Shown here: positions 8,176 through 15,732 of the stretch, piece by piece | Position numbering within the stretch: the first letter of the stretch is position 1 | Layout of the letters: the number at the start of each line of letters is the position of its first letter | Origin: Pseudomonas gingeri | Lineage (GTDB): Bacteria > Pseudomonadota > Gammaproteobacteria > Pseudomonadales > Pseudomonadaceae | Assembly: GCF_013386115.1 (NCBI RefSeq) | Contig: NZ_JACAOR010000011.1 | Coordinates: 1-64,000, forward strand | Direction of reading: 5' to 3' | Length of the DNA stretch: 64,000 bases | Program-made: the position numbers and the translations under genes | The notes under the pieces: model-generated | What the model was told of the DNA's origin: nothing | The model's database searches: none | Seen by the model: the letters and a program-made list of their open reading frames with translations, nothing else

Positions 8176-8529
8176 ATGGGACGTTTGACTACGCATGTTT
8201 TGGATGCCGCACATGGCTGCCCCGGCAGTTCGATCAAGGTCGAGCTGTATCGGGTCGAGGGCGCACGGCTGGAACGGGTCGCCAGCACCCTGACCAACAG
8301 CGACGGACGCTGCGATGCACCGCTGCTGCAGGGGGACGATTACCGTTCCGGGGTCTATCAGTTGCAGTTTCATGCCGGTGACTACTATCGGGCCCGTGGC
8401 GTGACGCTGCCGGAGCCGGCCTTTCTCGACGTGGTGGTGCTGCGCTTCGGCATCAGCGCCGAGCAGGAGCACTATCACGTCCCCTTGTTGATATCGCCCT
8501 ACAGTTATTCGACCTACCGAGGAAGTTAG
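8176..8529 (+). CDS. uraH: 5-hydroxyisourate hydrolase (transthyretin-like)
   Basis: 117 residues, the normal short cytoplasmic form without a signal peptide. All the diagnostic segments are there: LTTHVLDAAHGCPG at the N-terminus (catalytic His), TNSDGRCDAPLL (catalytic Arg) and the C-terminal STYRGS. It hydrolyses 5-hydroxyisourate, the product of PuuD, to OHCU for UraD. It is transcribed divergently from puuE and ends in its own hairpin terminator, so it is a single-gene unit. The ribosome site before the ATG is weak. Regulation together with puuE is suggested by the paired palindromes. Confidence 0.95.
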   Translation: MGRLTTHVLDAAHGCPGSSIKVELYRVEGARLERVASTLTNSDGRCDAPLLQGDDYRSGVYQLQFHAGDYYRARGVTLPEPAFLDVVVLRFGISAEQEHYHVPLLISPYSYSTYRGS

Positions 8530-8566
8530 ATCCCCCAAGGCGCTGCACAACTTCTTTGGTCACCTT

Positions 8567-8592
8567 GCCCGCGCACACTGCGGGCTTTTTTA
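8567..8592 (+). terminator. Terminator of uraH
   Basis: Stem GCCCGC/GCGGGC with a 7-nt loop and a following run of six T, 38 bp after the uraH stop codon. Confidence 0.85.
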
Positions 8593-8680
8593 TGTCTTGC
8601 CGAATGATCGTGTCCCTGCGCCGCGTGGCAACGACCGATCAATGTTCTCCGGGGGGGCTGTGTCGCCAGTCCCGGCCCTT

Positions 8681-8766
8681 TCGCGGGCAAGCCCGCTCCC
8701 ACAAGTGTGGCGCCAGGCACCTGTTCTGTGTGCATCGCGAACCTGTGGGAGCGGGCTTGCCCGCGA
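8681..8766. repeat. REPIN between uraH and the LysE-type gene
   Basis: Two inverted REP arms of about 23 bp each (8681-8703 and 8744-8766), core GGGAGCGGGCTTGCCCGC and its complement, around a 40-nt spacer. Confidence 0.85.
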
Positions 8767-8791
8767 AGAGGCCGGTATCGCCCGCATCCAT

Positions 8792-9418
8792 CTAACGGCT
8801 CAACAACGACGCCGCTCCCGCCCCGCTGAACAACCCGGCACTGATGCGGTTGAACCAGCTCTGCCCCTTGCCGCTGCGCAGATAACGCGCCGCGCCATGG
8901 GCACCGAGGCCGTAGGTCAGCTTGCAGAGCAGGTCGAGCAGGGTCCAGGTGACGATCATCACCAGCAACTGGCCGAGAAAGGGGTCATCGGCCTTGAGAA
9001 ACTGTGGCAGGAACGCGGCAAAGAACAGGATGTCCTTGGGATTGCTCGCGCCCAGTACAAAAGCGCGCCCGAACAGGGCACGAAAGCGTGGCGCCGGCGC
9101 GATTTCGGGCATATTCGCCGCCTGTGCGGGCTGGCGCGACTGCTGCCAGCTCTGCCAGGCGAGATAGAACAGGTACAGGGCCCCGACGATCTTCAGGGCG
9201 CTGAACAGCTGTTCCGAGGCCAGCAGCAACGCCCCGAGACCCAGGGCCGAGGCGCTCAGCAGGCAGATCGAGGCGCTGACACCACCGAGAAAGGCCGGGT
9301 ATGAACGACGCAATCCATAGTTCAGGCTGTTGCTGATCATCAGCAGCGACAGCGGCCCGGGAATAAGAATCACCACCAGGGCGGCGGCGCTGAACAACAA
9401 CCAGGTTTCCAGACTCAT
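8792..9418 (-). CDS. LysE/RhtB-family amino-acid exporter
   Basis: 208 residues with about six membrane segments. ILIPGPLSLLMISNSLNYGLRR is the conserved first-loop motif (PGP....) of the LysE/RhtB/LeuE family, and GASNPKDILFFAAFLPQF the matching central motif. It should export an amino acid or small metabolite from the cytoplasm; the substrate is not predictable. The ATG at 9418 follows a GAGGGAG ribosome site. It lies after azgA on the same strand but beyond the azgA terminator, so it may have its own promoter in the 65-bp gap or live on read-through. Confidence 0.85.
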   Translation of the reverse strand: MSLETWLLFSAAALVVILIPGPLSLLMISNSLNYGLRRSYPAFLGGVSASICLLSASALGLGALLLASEQLFSALKIVGALYLFYLAWQSWQQSRQPAQAANMPEIAPAPRFRALFGRAFVLGASNPKDILFFAAFLPQFLKADDPFLGQLLVMIVTWTLLDLLCKLTYGLGAHGAARYLRSGKGQSWFNRISAGLFSGAGAASLLSR

Positions 9419-9436
9419 CGGGTTTCTCCCTCATGT

Positions 9437-9461
9437 ACAAAAGCCCCGCCGAAGCGGGGCT
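9437..9461 (-). terminator. Terminator of the azgA-type permease gene
   Basis: Perfect stem AGCCCCGC/GCGGGGCT with loop CGAA on the plus strand. On the minus strand it is followed by TTTTGT, 23 bp after the stop codon. Confidence 0.8.
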
Positions 9462-9483
9462 GGCTACTACCGCCCGGGTCTTC

Positions 9484-10833
9484 CTAGAGGAAGATGAACT
9501 TGGCGATAAAAATGGCGCACAGCACCCACAGGCTGACGGAAATATCCTTGAACTTGCCGGTCCCGGCCTTCAGCGCCACGTAGGTGATAAATCCCAGGGC
9601 GATTCCGTCGGCGACCGAAAAAGTCAGCGGCATCATGATCGCGGTGACGATCGCCGGAATGCTGTCCGTCGCATCGTCCCACTCGATATGCGCCATGCCG
9701 CTCATCATCAGCATGGCCACGTAAATCAATGCACCCGCGGTCGCGTAGGCAGGGATCATGCCAGCCAGCGGGGCAAAGAACATGGCCGCCACAAACAGTA
9801 TGCCTACAGTAACTGCGGTCAGACCAGTCCGACCACCAGCGGCAACGCCGGCAGCACTTTCCACATAGCTGGTGACGGGCGGAACACCGACTACCGCACC
9901 GAAGACGCTGGAGACGCTGTCGGCTTTCATCGCCCGCGACAGGTTCTCGATACGGCCGTCCGCATTGACTAGGCCGGCGCGCTGGGCGACCCCCATCAGG
10001 GTGCCGGCGGTGTCGAACATATGGACGAAGAGAAAGGCCAGTACCACGCTGATCATGCTGACGTTGAACACGCCGGCCAGGTCCATGGCCATCCACGTCG
10101 GGGCCAGGCTTGGCGGGGTGGAGAAGATGCCGTGGTATTCCACCAGGCCCAGGCCCCAGCCTGCGAGGGTGACGGTGATGATGCTGATCAGGATGGAGCC
10201 GAAGACCCGGTGGTAGCTGAGGATCGCGATCATCAGGAAGCAGATGGCGGCCAGCAGCGGGCCGGGCTCATGCAGGGCGCCGAGCCTGATCAGGGTGGCG
10301 GGGCTGGCGACGACGATCCCGGCGGTTTTCAGGCCGATGACGCCGAGGAACAGGCCGACGCCGGCGCCCATCGCATGGCGCAGGCTGACCGGAATGCTGT
10401 TGAGCAGCCATTCGCGGATGCGCGACAGGGTCAGGGCCATGAACAGCACGCCGGAGATAAAGACCGCGCCGAGGGCGGTTTCCCAGTGGTAACCCATGGT
10501 GCCGACCACGGTATAGGTGAAGAAGGCGTTCAGCCCCATGCCCGGGGCCAGGCCTACCGGCCAGTTGGCGTAGAGCCCCATCAACAGGCAGCCGAGGGCG
10601 GCGGCGATGCAGGTGGCGACAAAGGCCGCACCGTGGTCGATGCCGGCGTCGGCCATGATGTTGGGGTTGACGAAGATGATGTAGGCCATGGTGATGAAGG
10701 TGGTCACACCGGCAATCAGTTCGGTTTTCACCGTGGTGCCATGCAGCCTCAGTTTGAACAGACGTTCGAGCAGGCCAGTGCTCGACGGCGGCGAGAGATC
10801 CAGCGTGGGGGCTTCGGATTTGCGGCTTTCCAC
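9484..10833 (-). CDS. AzgA-family hypoxanthine/guanine/adenine permease
   Basis: 449 residues, about 12 membrane segments. GVTTFITMAYIIFVNPNIM, PVGLAPGMGLNAFFTYTV and MFDTAGTLMGVAQRAG (with DTAGTL) define the AzgA/PbuG/GhxP branch of NCS2, which imports purine bases by proton symport. GTG start with GAGGAG 8 nt before it. It is monocistronic between a strong terminator and its own promoter region. That leader has a TTGTATACAA palindrome placed between -35 and -10, and a RutR-like TTGACC-N4-GGTCAA palindrome just downstream of the -10. Adenine versus guanine/hypoxanthine preference is not resolved. Confidence 0.92.
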   Translation of the reverse strand: MESRKSEAPTLDLSPPSSTGLLERLFKLRLHGTTVKTELIAGVTTFITMAYIIFVNPNIMADAGIDHGAAFVATCIAAALGCLLMGLYANWPVGLAPGMGLNAFFTYTVVGTMGYHWETALGAVFISGVLFMALTLSRIREWLLNSIPVSLRHAMGAGVGLFLGVIGLKTAGIVVASPATLIRLGALHEPGPLLAAICFLMIAILSYHRVFGSILISIITVTLAGWGLGLVEYHGIFSTPPSLAPTWMAMDLAGVFNVSMISVVLAFLFVHMFDTAGTLMGVAQRAGLVNADGRIENLSRAMKADSVSSVFGAVVGVPPVTSYVESAAGVAAGGRTGLTAVTVGILFVAAMFFAPLAGMIPAYATAGALIYVAMLMMSGMAHIEWDDATDSIPAIVTAIMMPLTFSVADGIALGFITYVALKAGTGKFKDISVSLWVLCAIFIAKFIFL

Positions 10834-10921
10834 AGCGAGTACTCCTCAAGAGTTTTATTGTTATTTCCAGAGCCGGACACGTGATCGTGGGCAGCGGCTC
10901 TTTGAGGCAGTACGGGTTTTG

Positions 10922-10937
10922 TTGACCGATAGGTCAA
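10922..10937. promoter_or_regulatory. RutR-like palindrome TTGACCGATAGGTCAA
   Basis: Perfect inverted half-sites TTGACC/GGTCAA with a 4-bp centre. E. coli RutR binds TTGACCAnnTGGTCAA: the same half-sites and spacing. It sits about 18 bp downstream of the azgA -10 box, a repressing position. Assignment to a RutR-type TetR regulator is inferred. Confidence 0.55.
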
Positions 10938-10954
10938 GAACTCGCACGAAGCGA

Positions 10955-10982
10955 ATTATGCTTTTGTATACAAATAAAGCAA
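10955..10982 (-). promoter_or_regulatory. Promoter of the azgA-type gene with operator in the spacer
   Basis: Minus strand: TTGCTT (10982-10977), 16-bp spacer, CATAAT (10960-10955). The 10-bp palindrome TTGTATACAA (10964-10973) fills most of the spacer, a classic place for a repressor that blocks RNA polymerase. Confidence 0.5.
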
Positions 10983-11047
10983 ATAATGTTTTTGTTTTTG
11001 TGTGCGATAGATTGCGCGGACGCGCTATATAGCCAGGCGTCGATCGT

Positions 11048-11067
11048 TCCCACGCTGCAGCGTGGGA
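11048..11067. repeat. Perfect 20-bp palindrome downstream of marR
   Basis: TCCCACGCTGCAGCGTGGGA, flanked by GATCG/CGATC, 23 bp past the marR stop. It matches a palindromic repeat type common between Pseudomonas genes and could serve as the 3' hairpin of marR. Confidence 0.6.
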
Positions 11068-11090
11068 GGCGATCAAACAAGGGGAGGGGA

Positions 11091-11531
11091 TCAGGTCGGG
11101 CGGCTGTCGCCCAGGGCCCGGTTGACCGCCATCCAGCCATCCACGGCGGCTTCGCCGGCCTGGGCAAAGGCCTTCTGCAGCAACTTGACCTGCTCGCGGC
11201 GCAACGATTCTTCCAGGCTGATCCCATCGGCGGTCAGGCACAGCAGACGCTTGCGCTTGTCCGTGGGGGACGCAACGCTTTGCACCAGGTCCATTTCGGT
11301 CAACTGGCGCAGCGGCATGTTCAGCGCCTGTTTGCTCACACCCAGTTGGCCCAGCAGTTCCTTGACGCTGAGGTCCGGGTAGCGCGCGATGAAAAACACG
11401 ATCCGTTGGTGTACCCGACTCAAGCCACGGCGTTCGAGCATTTCGTCGGCCTTGGCGGTGAATGCCTGGTAGCCGAAGAAGAACGCTTCCATGGCGTCTT
11501 GTTGGGTATTGGAATTTTTAAGGTCAAGCAT
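11091..11531 (-). CDS. MarR-family transcriptional regulator
   Basis: 146 residues from the ATG at 11531 (MLDLKNSNTQQDAMEAFFFGYQ). The winged helix is visible: LSRVHQRIVFFIARYPDLSVKELLGQLGVSKQALNMPLRQL (helix-turn-helix, about 40-80) then VASPTDKRKRLLCLTADG (wing with the DKR-R motif). MarR dimers repress target promoters until a ligand binds. An upstream GTG at 11594 would add 21 residues but would read through two operator-like palindromes, so I prefer the ATG; neither has a good ribosome site. It is divergent from an aminotransferase gene, and the palindromes GTCAA-N5-TTGAC in the gap suggest it controls both. Confidence 0.85.
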   Translation of the reverse strand: MLDLKNSNTQQDAMEAFFFGYQAFTAKADEMLERRGLSRVHQRIVFFIARYPDLSVKELLGQLGVSKQALNMPLRQLTEMDLVQSVASPTDKRKRLLCLTADGISLEESLRREQVKLLQKAFAQAGEAAVDGWMAVNRALGDSRPT

Positions 11532-11537
11532 ATTGAC
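11523..11537. promoter_or_regulatory. MarR operator-like palindrome, site 1
   Basis: GTCAA-GCATA-TTGAC, perfect 5-bp inverted arms, overlapping the chosen marR ATG. It is the twin of the site at 11565-11579. Confidence 0.55.
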
Positions 11538-11564
11538 GTATTGGCTCGCGGCGTCGTAATTTCG

Positions 11565-11579
11565 GTCAAGTAGTTTGAC
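11565..11579. promoter_or_regulatory. MarR operator-like palindrome, site 2
   Basis: GTCAA-GTAGT-TTGAC, same arms and spacing as site 1. Flanking bases are also shared (both are followed by GTATT and preceded by G), and the centres are 42 bp apart, four helical turns. It lies 36 bp upstream of the aminotransferase start. Confidence 0.55.
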
Positions 11580-11614
11580 GTATTTGTCTCTCACTTTGCT
11601 ACCGGTGACTCTTT

Positions 11615-12781
11615 ATGGCCTTCTCCGAACGTGTTACGCGCCTCAAAAGCTCCCTGATCCGGGAAATCCTCGCCGCCGCCCAGCGTCCCGAAGTGATGTC
11701 GTTCGCCGGTGGGCTGCCGGCCGAGGCGATGCTGCCGAAGCTGGAATGGGATGGCATGCCGGTGACCATGGGACAGTACGGCATGAGTGAGGGCGAGCCG
11801 GCCTTGCGTGAGGCACTGGCGGCCGAGGCGCGGGCGCTGGGGATCAATTGCCAGGCCAGCCAGGTGCTGGTGGTCAGCGGTTCCCAGCAGACCCTCGACC
11901 TGGTGGCGAAGCTGCATATCGACAAGGGCACCGAGATCTTCATGGAAGCGCCGACCTATCTGGCGGCCTTGCAGATCTTCCAGTTGTTCGGTGCCGATTG
12001 CCTGGGCATTCCCCAGGAGCAGGACGGTCCGGACCTGCTGCAACTACGGGTCCGCCTGGAAAAGCATCGGCCGGCGTTTATCTACCTGATCCCGACGTTC
12101 CAGAATCCGTCCGCCGTCTGCTACAGCGAAGCCAAGCGTGCCGGTGTCGCGGCATTGCTGGACGAATTCGGCGTGACCCTGATCGAAGACGAGCCCTATC
12201 GCGAACTCAGCTACGATGGCGTCGACGCCGTGCCCATCGCCGGCCGCCTGCGGCGGGCGAGCTGGGTCTACACCGGCACCGTGTCCAAGACCCTGGCCCC
12301 GGGCCTGCGTGTCGGTTACCTGATCGCCAGCCCGGACCTGTTTGCGCACCTGCTCAAACTCAAGCAGTCGGCGGACTTGCACAGTAATCGCGTCGGGCAA
12401 TGGCAGGCGCTGCAATGGATCGGCACGGAAAAGTATCGCCGGCACCTGCTGGAGTTGCGTGACTTCTATCGGGTCCGACGGGATGCCTTTGCCCTGGCCC
12501 TGGAAAAACACTTCGCCGACCTCGCCGACTGGCAGGTGCCCCAGGGCGGATTGTTCTTCTGGCTGACCCTCAGGCAGCCCCTGGACACCCGCACCTTGCT
12601 CGACGCCGCGCTGGCCCGGGATGTCGCCTTTATGCCCGGCGAACCTTTTTTTGCCGAACCGGAGCGTAATCCGGGTAATCTTCGTCTTAATTTCAGTCAT
12701 ATCGCGCCGGAGCGCCTGGACGAAGGTCTCAGGCGCCTGGCCGCTGTCGTACGTCATGCACAGGCCGCACAAGCGGCTTAA
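11615..12781 (+). CDS. PLP-dependent class I/II aminotransferase (2-aminoadipate/multi-substrate type)
   Basis: 388 residues of fold-type I aminotransferase. SFAGGLPAEAMLPK at the N-terminus is typical of the LysN/MocR-aminotransferase branch. NPS in PTFQNPSAVCYSEA, DEPYRELSYDG (Asp and Tyr for the pyridine ring) and YTGTVSKTLAPGLRVGYL with the Schiff-base lysine K225 are all present. It transfers amino groups between an amino acid and a 2-oxoacid; the substrate is not clear. It is divergent from marR and is followed 10 bp later by a glutathione S-transferase gene, with which it forms a probable operon ending in a terminator at 13416. The ribosome site is weak. Confidence 0.88.
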   Translation: MAFSERVTRLKSSLIREILAAAQRPEVMSFAGGLPAEAMLPKLEWDGMPVTMGQYGMSEGEPALREALAAEARALGINCQASQVLVVSGSQQTLDLVAKLHIDKGTEIFMEAPTYLAALQIFQLFGADCLGIPQEQDGPDLLQLRVRLEKHRPAFIYLIPTFQNPSAVCYSEAKRAGVAALLDEFGVTLIEDEPYRELSYDGVDAVPIAGRLRRASWVYTGTVSKTLAPGLRVGYLIASPDLFAHLLKLKQSADLHSNRVGQWQALQWIGTEKYRRHLLELRDFYRVRRDAFALALEKHFADLADWQVPQGGLFFWLTLRQPLDTRTLLDAALARDVAFMPGEPFFAEPERNPGNLRLNFSHIAPERLDEGLRRLAAVVRHAQAAQAA

Positions 12782-12791
12782 GGGGAGGGCC

Positions 12792-13394
12792 ATGTACAAG
12801 GTTTATGGCGATTACCAGTCGGGCAATTGCTACAAGATCAAACTGATGCTGCACCTGCTGGGGCAGGAGTATCGCTGGCACCCGGTGGACATCCTCAAGG
12901 GTGACACCGAGACGCCGGAATTCCTGGCGATGAACCCCAACGGCAAGGTGCCGGTACTGGAGCTGGAAGACGGCACCTGCCTGTGGGAGTCCAATGCGAT
13001 TCTCAACTTCCTCGCCGATGGCAGCGAGTTCCTGCCTACCGAGCCGCGCTTGCGCACCCAGGTGCTGCAGTGGCAGTTTTTCGAGCAGTACAGTCATGAG
13101 CCCTATATCGCGGTGGCACGCTTCATCGAGTTCTACCTGGGCTTGCCGGAGGAGCGTCGGGAGGAGTACCTCAAGTTGCAGAAGCGCGGGCACAAGGCAT
13201 TGAAGGTGATGGAGAAGCAGCTTCAGCACACCCCGTACCTGGTGGGCGAGCATTATTCGATCGCCGACATCGCCTTGTACGCCTATACCCATGTCGCCCA
13301 CCAGGGGGGCTTCGACCTGAGTCTCTATCCGGGTATCCAGGCCTGGTTGCAACGGGTGGCCAGTCATCCGAAGCATGTCGGGATGCTGGATTGA
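12792..13394 (+). CDS. Glutathione S-transferase family protein
   Basis: 200 residues. N-terminal thioredoxin-like domain (VYGDYQSGNCYKIKLMLHLLG ... NPNGKVPVLELEDG ... LWESNAILNFLADG, with the cis-Pro VPVL and the ES glutathione-binding pair), then the all-helical C-terminal domain including YSIADIALYAYTHVA. It should conjugate or bind glutathione in the cytoplasm. ATG at 12792 directly after AGGGGAGGG, 10 bp behind the aminotransferase stop, so one operon under the marR-linked promoter is likely. A role in stress or detoxification is inference. Confidence 0.88.
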   Translation: MYKVYGDYQSGNCYKIKLMLHLLGQEYRWHPVDILKGDTETPEFLAMNPNGKVPVLELEDGTCLWESNAILNFLADGSEFLPTEPRLRTQVLQWQFFEQYSHEPYIAVARFIEFYLGLPEERREEYLKLQKRGHKALKVMEKQLQHTPYLVGEHYSIADIALYAYTHVAHQGGFDLSLYPGIQAWLQRVASHPKHVGMLD

Positions 13395-13415
13395 CCGGCA
13401 AATCCGGAAACACTT

Positions 13416-13444
13416 AAACCGGCCCCAGGGCCGGTTTATTTTTG
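13416..13444 (+). terminator. Terminator after the GST gene
   Basis: 9-bp stem AAACCGGCC/GGCCGGTTT, loop CCAG, followed by ATTTTT, 21 bp past the GST stop. Confidence 0.85.
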
Positions 13445-13520
13445 CCGGCGCAGGCACTTTTGTCGCTGCCGAGGTCCTATCGGAAACCTGATTGCCTATC
13501 CACTGAACGGGGTGTCGTCC

Positions 13521-13916
13521 ATGAAGTATCCAGTCGTAGCGTTTTTGACTTTCGGTCTGTTGGGCCTGGCCGCCGGGGCACAGGCGGCCGACGATTGCGA
13601 TGCCAACCAGGCGTCGATGAACGAGTGTGCGGGCAAGGCATTCAAGAAGGCCGACGACGACCTGAACAAGTACTACAAGATCCAGATGGACTACCTGAAG
13701 ACCCCGGCGTCCAGGGATGCGCTCAAGGATGCCCAGCGCAAGTGGCTGGCCTTCCGTGATGCCGACTGCCTGTATCAGACCGGGAAGCCGGCGGATGGCG
13801 GTTCGATGTGGCCGATGGTCAACCTGCAGTGCAAGACCGCGTTGACCCAGCAGCGCGCGGCGCAGTTGAAGGCCTACGCCGAGTGTCGGAGCGAATACGA
13901 TCAATGCCCGAACTGA
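13521..13916 (+). CDS. LprI-like (DUF1311) secreted protein
   Basis: 131 residues from the ATG at 13521. A signal peptide (MKYPVVAFLTFGLLGLAAGAQA) precedes DDCDANQASMNECAGKAFKKADDDLNKYY ... QRKWLAFRDADCLYQ ... YAECRSEYDQCPN. The pattern with KADDDLN..Y, W..FRDA.C and paired cysteines is that of the lysozyme-inhibitor LprI family. It is likely periplasmic with two or three disulphides. Members have been linked to lysozyme inhibition in mycobacteria, but the function in Pseudomonas is not established. It is convergent with the glutaredoxin-like gene, 12 bp apart. Confidence 0.82.
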   Translation: MKYPVVAFLTFGLLGLAAGAQAADDCDANQASMNECAGKAFKKADDDLNKYYKIQMDYLKTPASRDALKDAQRKWLAFRDADCLYQTGKPADGGSMWPMVNLQCKTALTQQRAAQLKAYAECRSEYDQCPN

Positions 13917-13928
13917 CGGGCACCGACC

Positions 13929-14300
13929 TCAGGCGGCGGAAAAGCGCTTGTCCAGGTAGTCGATGATCACCTTGGACTCGTACATCCAGGTGGTCTGGCC
14001 GTTTTCTTCGATACGCAGGCACGGCACCTTGATCTTGCCGCCCTGTTCGAGCAGGGTCTGGCGATCCTGTTCGTTGTTCTTCGCGTCCCGCAGTGCCACC
14101 GGCAGGTTCAGGCGACGGAGGGTGCGGCGGGTCTTCACGCAGAACGGGCAGGCGTGGAACTGATACAGGGTCAGGTTGCGGGCGGCGGCGTCGACCTTGG
14201 CCTGGTCCGCAGCGGGGCGCTGTTGCTTGCGTGGGCGGGTGAGGAAATCGATGAAGATGATCAGTTGGCCGAGGCCGACTCGAAGTGCTTTGACGAACAC
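13929..14300 (-). CDS. Glutaredoxin-like protein with N-terminal hydrophobic anchor
   Basis: 123 residues, GTG start with GAGG upstream. Residues 1-20 (VFVKALRVGLGQLIIFIDFL) form a hydrophobic or amphipathic helix followed by basic RPRKQQRP. The glutaredoxin fold follows: LYQFHACPFCVKTRRTLRRL with redox motif CPFC, then KIKVPCLRIEENG (cis-Pro) and MYESKVIIDYLDKRF. It probably acts as a membrane-attached thiol reductase or glutathione-binding protein facing the cytoplasm. The substrate is unknown. It is downstream of folE beyond a REPIN, so it is likely separately expressed. Confidence 0.85.
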   Translation of the reverse strand: MFVKALRVGLGQLIIFIDFLTRPRKQQRPAADQAKVDAAARNLTLYQFHACPFCVKTRRTLRRLNLPVALRDAKNNEQDRQTLLEQGGKIKVPCLRIEENGQTTWMYESKVIIDYLDKRFSAA

Positions 14301-14360
14301 GGTATAGCCTCGCGGGCGGAGTAAAGAAGAGGGAAGCTTGTCTGAGAGGGCTTGTGGTCA

Positions 14361-14446
14361 TGTGGGAGCGGGCTTGGTCTGGGCGGCACCCCGACGAACA
14401 GGGCCCTGGGGCCGCCAAAAGCTTAGCGGGCAAGCCCGCTCCCACA
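14361..14446. repeat. REPIN between the glutaredoxin gene and folE
   Basis: Inverted arms TGTGGGAGCGGGCTTG (14361-14376, tail degraded to GTCTG) and AGCGGGCAAGCCCGCTCC up to 14446. The left arm has lost the CCCGCGA tail. Confidence 0.75.
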
Positions 14447-14472
14447 CAAAGGCATCGATCTCGGACAATCCT

Positions 14473-15018
14473 TTACTTGATCAGCGCCAGGAACTCGCTG
14501 CGGGTCGCGGCGTTTTCACGGAACTCACCGAGCATCACCGAGGTGATCATCGACGAGTTCTGCTTTTCCACGCCGCGCATCATCATGCACATGTGCTTGG
14601 CTTCGATCACCACGGCCACGCCTAGGGCGCCGGTTACCTGCTGGACCGCATCGGCGATCTGGCGGCTCAGGTTTTCCTGGATCTGCAGGCGTCGAGCATA
14701 CATGTCGACGATCCGCGCGACCTTCGACAGGCCCAGTACCTTGCCGCTCGGGATATAGGCGACATGAGCCTTGCCGATGAACGGCAGCAGGTGGTGTTCG
14801 CACAGCGAGTAGAGCTCGATGTCCTTGACCAGCACCATTTCGCTGTTGTCGGAACTGAACAAGGCACCGTTGGTGACTTCTTCCAGGGTCTGTTCGTAAC
14901 CGCGGCAAAGGTACTGCATGGCTTTGGCGGCGCGCTTGGGCGTGTCCAGCAGGCCCTCGCGGGAGACGTCCTCGCCGAGTTGGCCGAGAATCGCCGTATA
15001 GTTTTGTTCCAGGGACAT
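14473..15018 (-). CDS. folE: GTP cyclohydrolase I (FolE)
   Basis: 181 residues, normal length. The zinc and active-site motifs are intact: LYSLCEHHLLPFIGKAHVAYIP (Cys, His, His) and EAKHMCMMMRGVEKQNS (second Cys). GKVLGLSKVARIVDMYARRLQIQE is the conserved core. It converts GTP to dihydroneopterin triphosphate, first step of folate and pterin synthesis. It is downstream of the Smr gene on the same strand (79-bp gap). No frameshift or odd residue seen. Pseudomonads often carry several folE copies; this is a class-IA enzyme. Confidence 0.95.
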   Translation of the reverse strand: MSLEQNYTAILGQLGEDVSREGLLDTPKRAAKAMQYLCRGYEQTLEEVTNGALFSSDNSEMVLVKDIELYSLCEHHLLPFIGKAHVAYIPSGKVLGLSKVARIVDMYARRLQIQENLSRQIADAVQQVTGALGVAVVIEAKHMCMMMRGVEKQNSSMITSVMLGEFRENAATRSEFLALIK

Positions 15019-15097
15019 GAAGCTACCTGTGGGAGTCTGCGCAAAGGAGCAAGGATACGGCGGCTGGCAGCCGCCTGCAAATTCGATGACAGTCCGG

Positions 15098-15655
15098 TTA
15101 CTCGTCGCGACCTTCCATCATGGTGCGCTTGAGCATCACATACACCGCGCCGGCGCCACCATGCTTCGGCTGGCAGGAGGTGAAACCGAGCACCTGGGCA
15201 TGCTGGCGCAGCCAGGTGTTGACGTGGCTCTTGATCATCGGGCGCTTGCCGTCCAGGCGCACGGCCTTGCCATGGGTGACGCGCACGCAGCGGATTTCGA
15301 ATTTCGTCGCTTCGGCCAGGAACGCCCAGAGGGTTTCCCGGGCCTTCTCCACGCTCATGCCGTGCAGGTCGAGGCTGCCTTCGAAAGGAATCTGTGCGGC
15401 CTTGAGCTTGCGCATCTGGCTTTCCTGCACGCCGTCACGGGACCAGTGCAGGTCGTCCTCGGGGCCGACATCGATGACGAACTGGTCGGACAGGCCGTCC
15501 ACCGTGGTGGATTCGCTGCGCACTGTCGCCGCCTGGCGTAGCTTGGCCAGTTGCGCGCGGTCGGATTTGGGTTTGCCGGTATCGGCACGATCGTGCTTGA
15601 TCGGCTTTACACCGCGGATTTCGCTTTTGAACAGGGAAAAATCGTCGTCTTGCAT
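15098..15655 (-). CDS. Smr-domain endonuclease-like protein
   Basis: 185 residues from the ATG at 15655, preceded by GCGGAG. The N-terminal ~90 residues are charged and poorly conserved. The Smr (MutS2 C-terminal-like) domain occupies about 95-180 with LDLHGMSVEKARETLWAFL (the LDLHG motif), VRVTHGKAV (THG) and the glycine-rich GGAGAVYVMLKR end. Stand-alone Smr proteins nick DNA or RNA; in bacteria they are linked to recombination control or ribosome rescue. It precedes folE. Which nucleic acid it acts on is not known. Confidence 0.87.
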   Translation of the reverse strand: MQDDDFSLFKSEIRGVKPIKHDRADTGKPKSDRAQLAKLRQAATVRSESTTVDGLSDQFVIDVGPEDDLHWSRDGVQESQMRKLKAAQIPFEGSLDLHGMSVEKARETLWAFLAEATKFEIRCVRVTHGKAVRLDGKRPMIKSHVNTWLRQHAQVLGFTSCQPKHGGAGAVYVMLKRTMMEGRDE

Positions 15656-15732
15656 GTCAGTCTCCGCAGGAACCGCCAGTTTACCCAAGTCGCATGGCTC
15701 AAGTCACAGGCAGATTCCCCGGAAGGCAGGTG

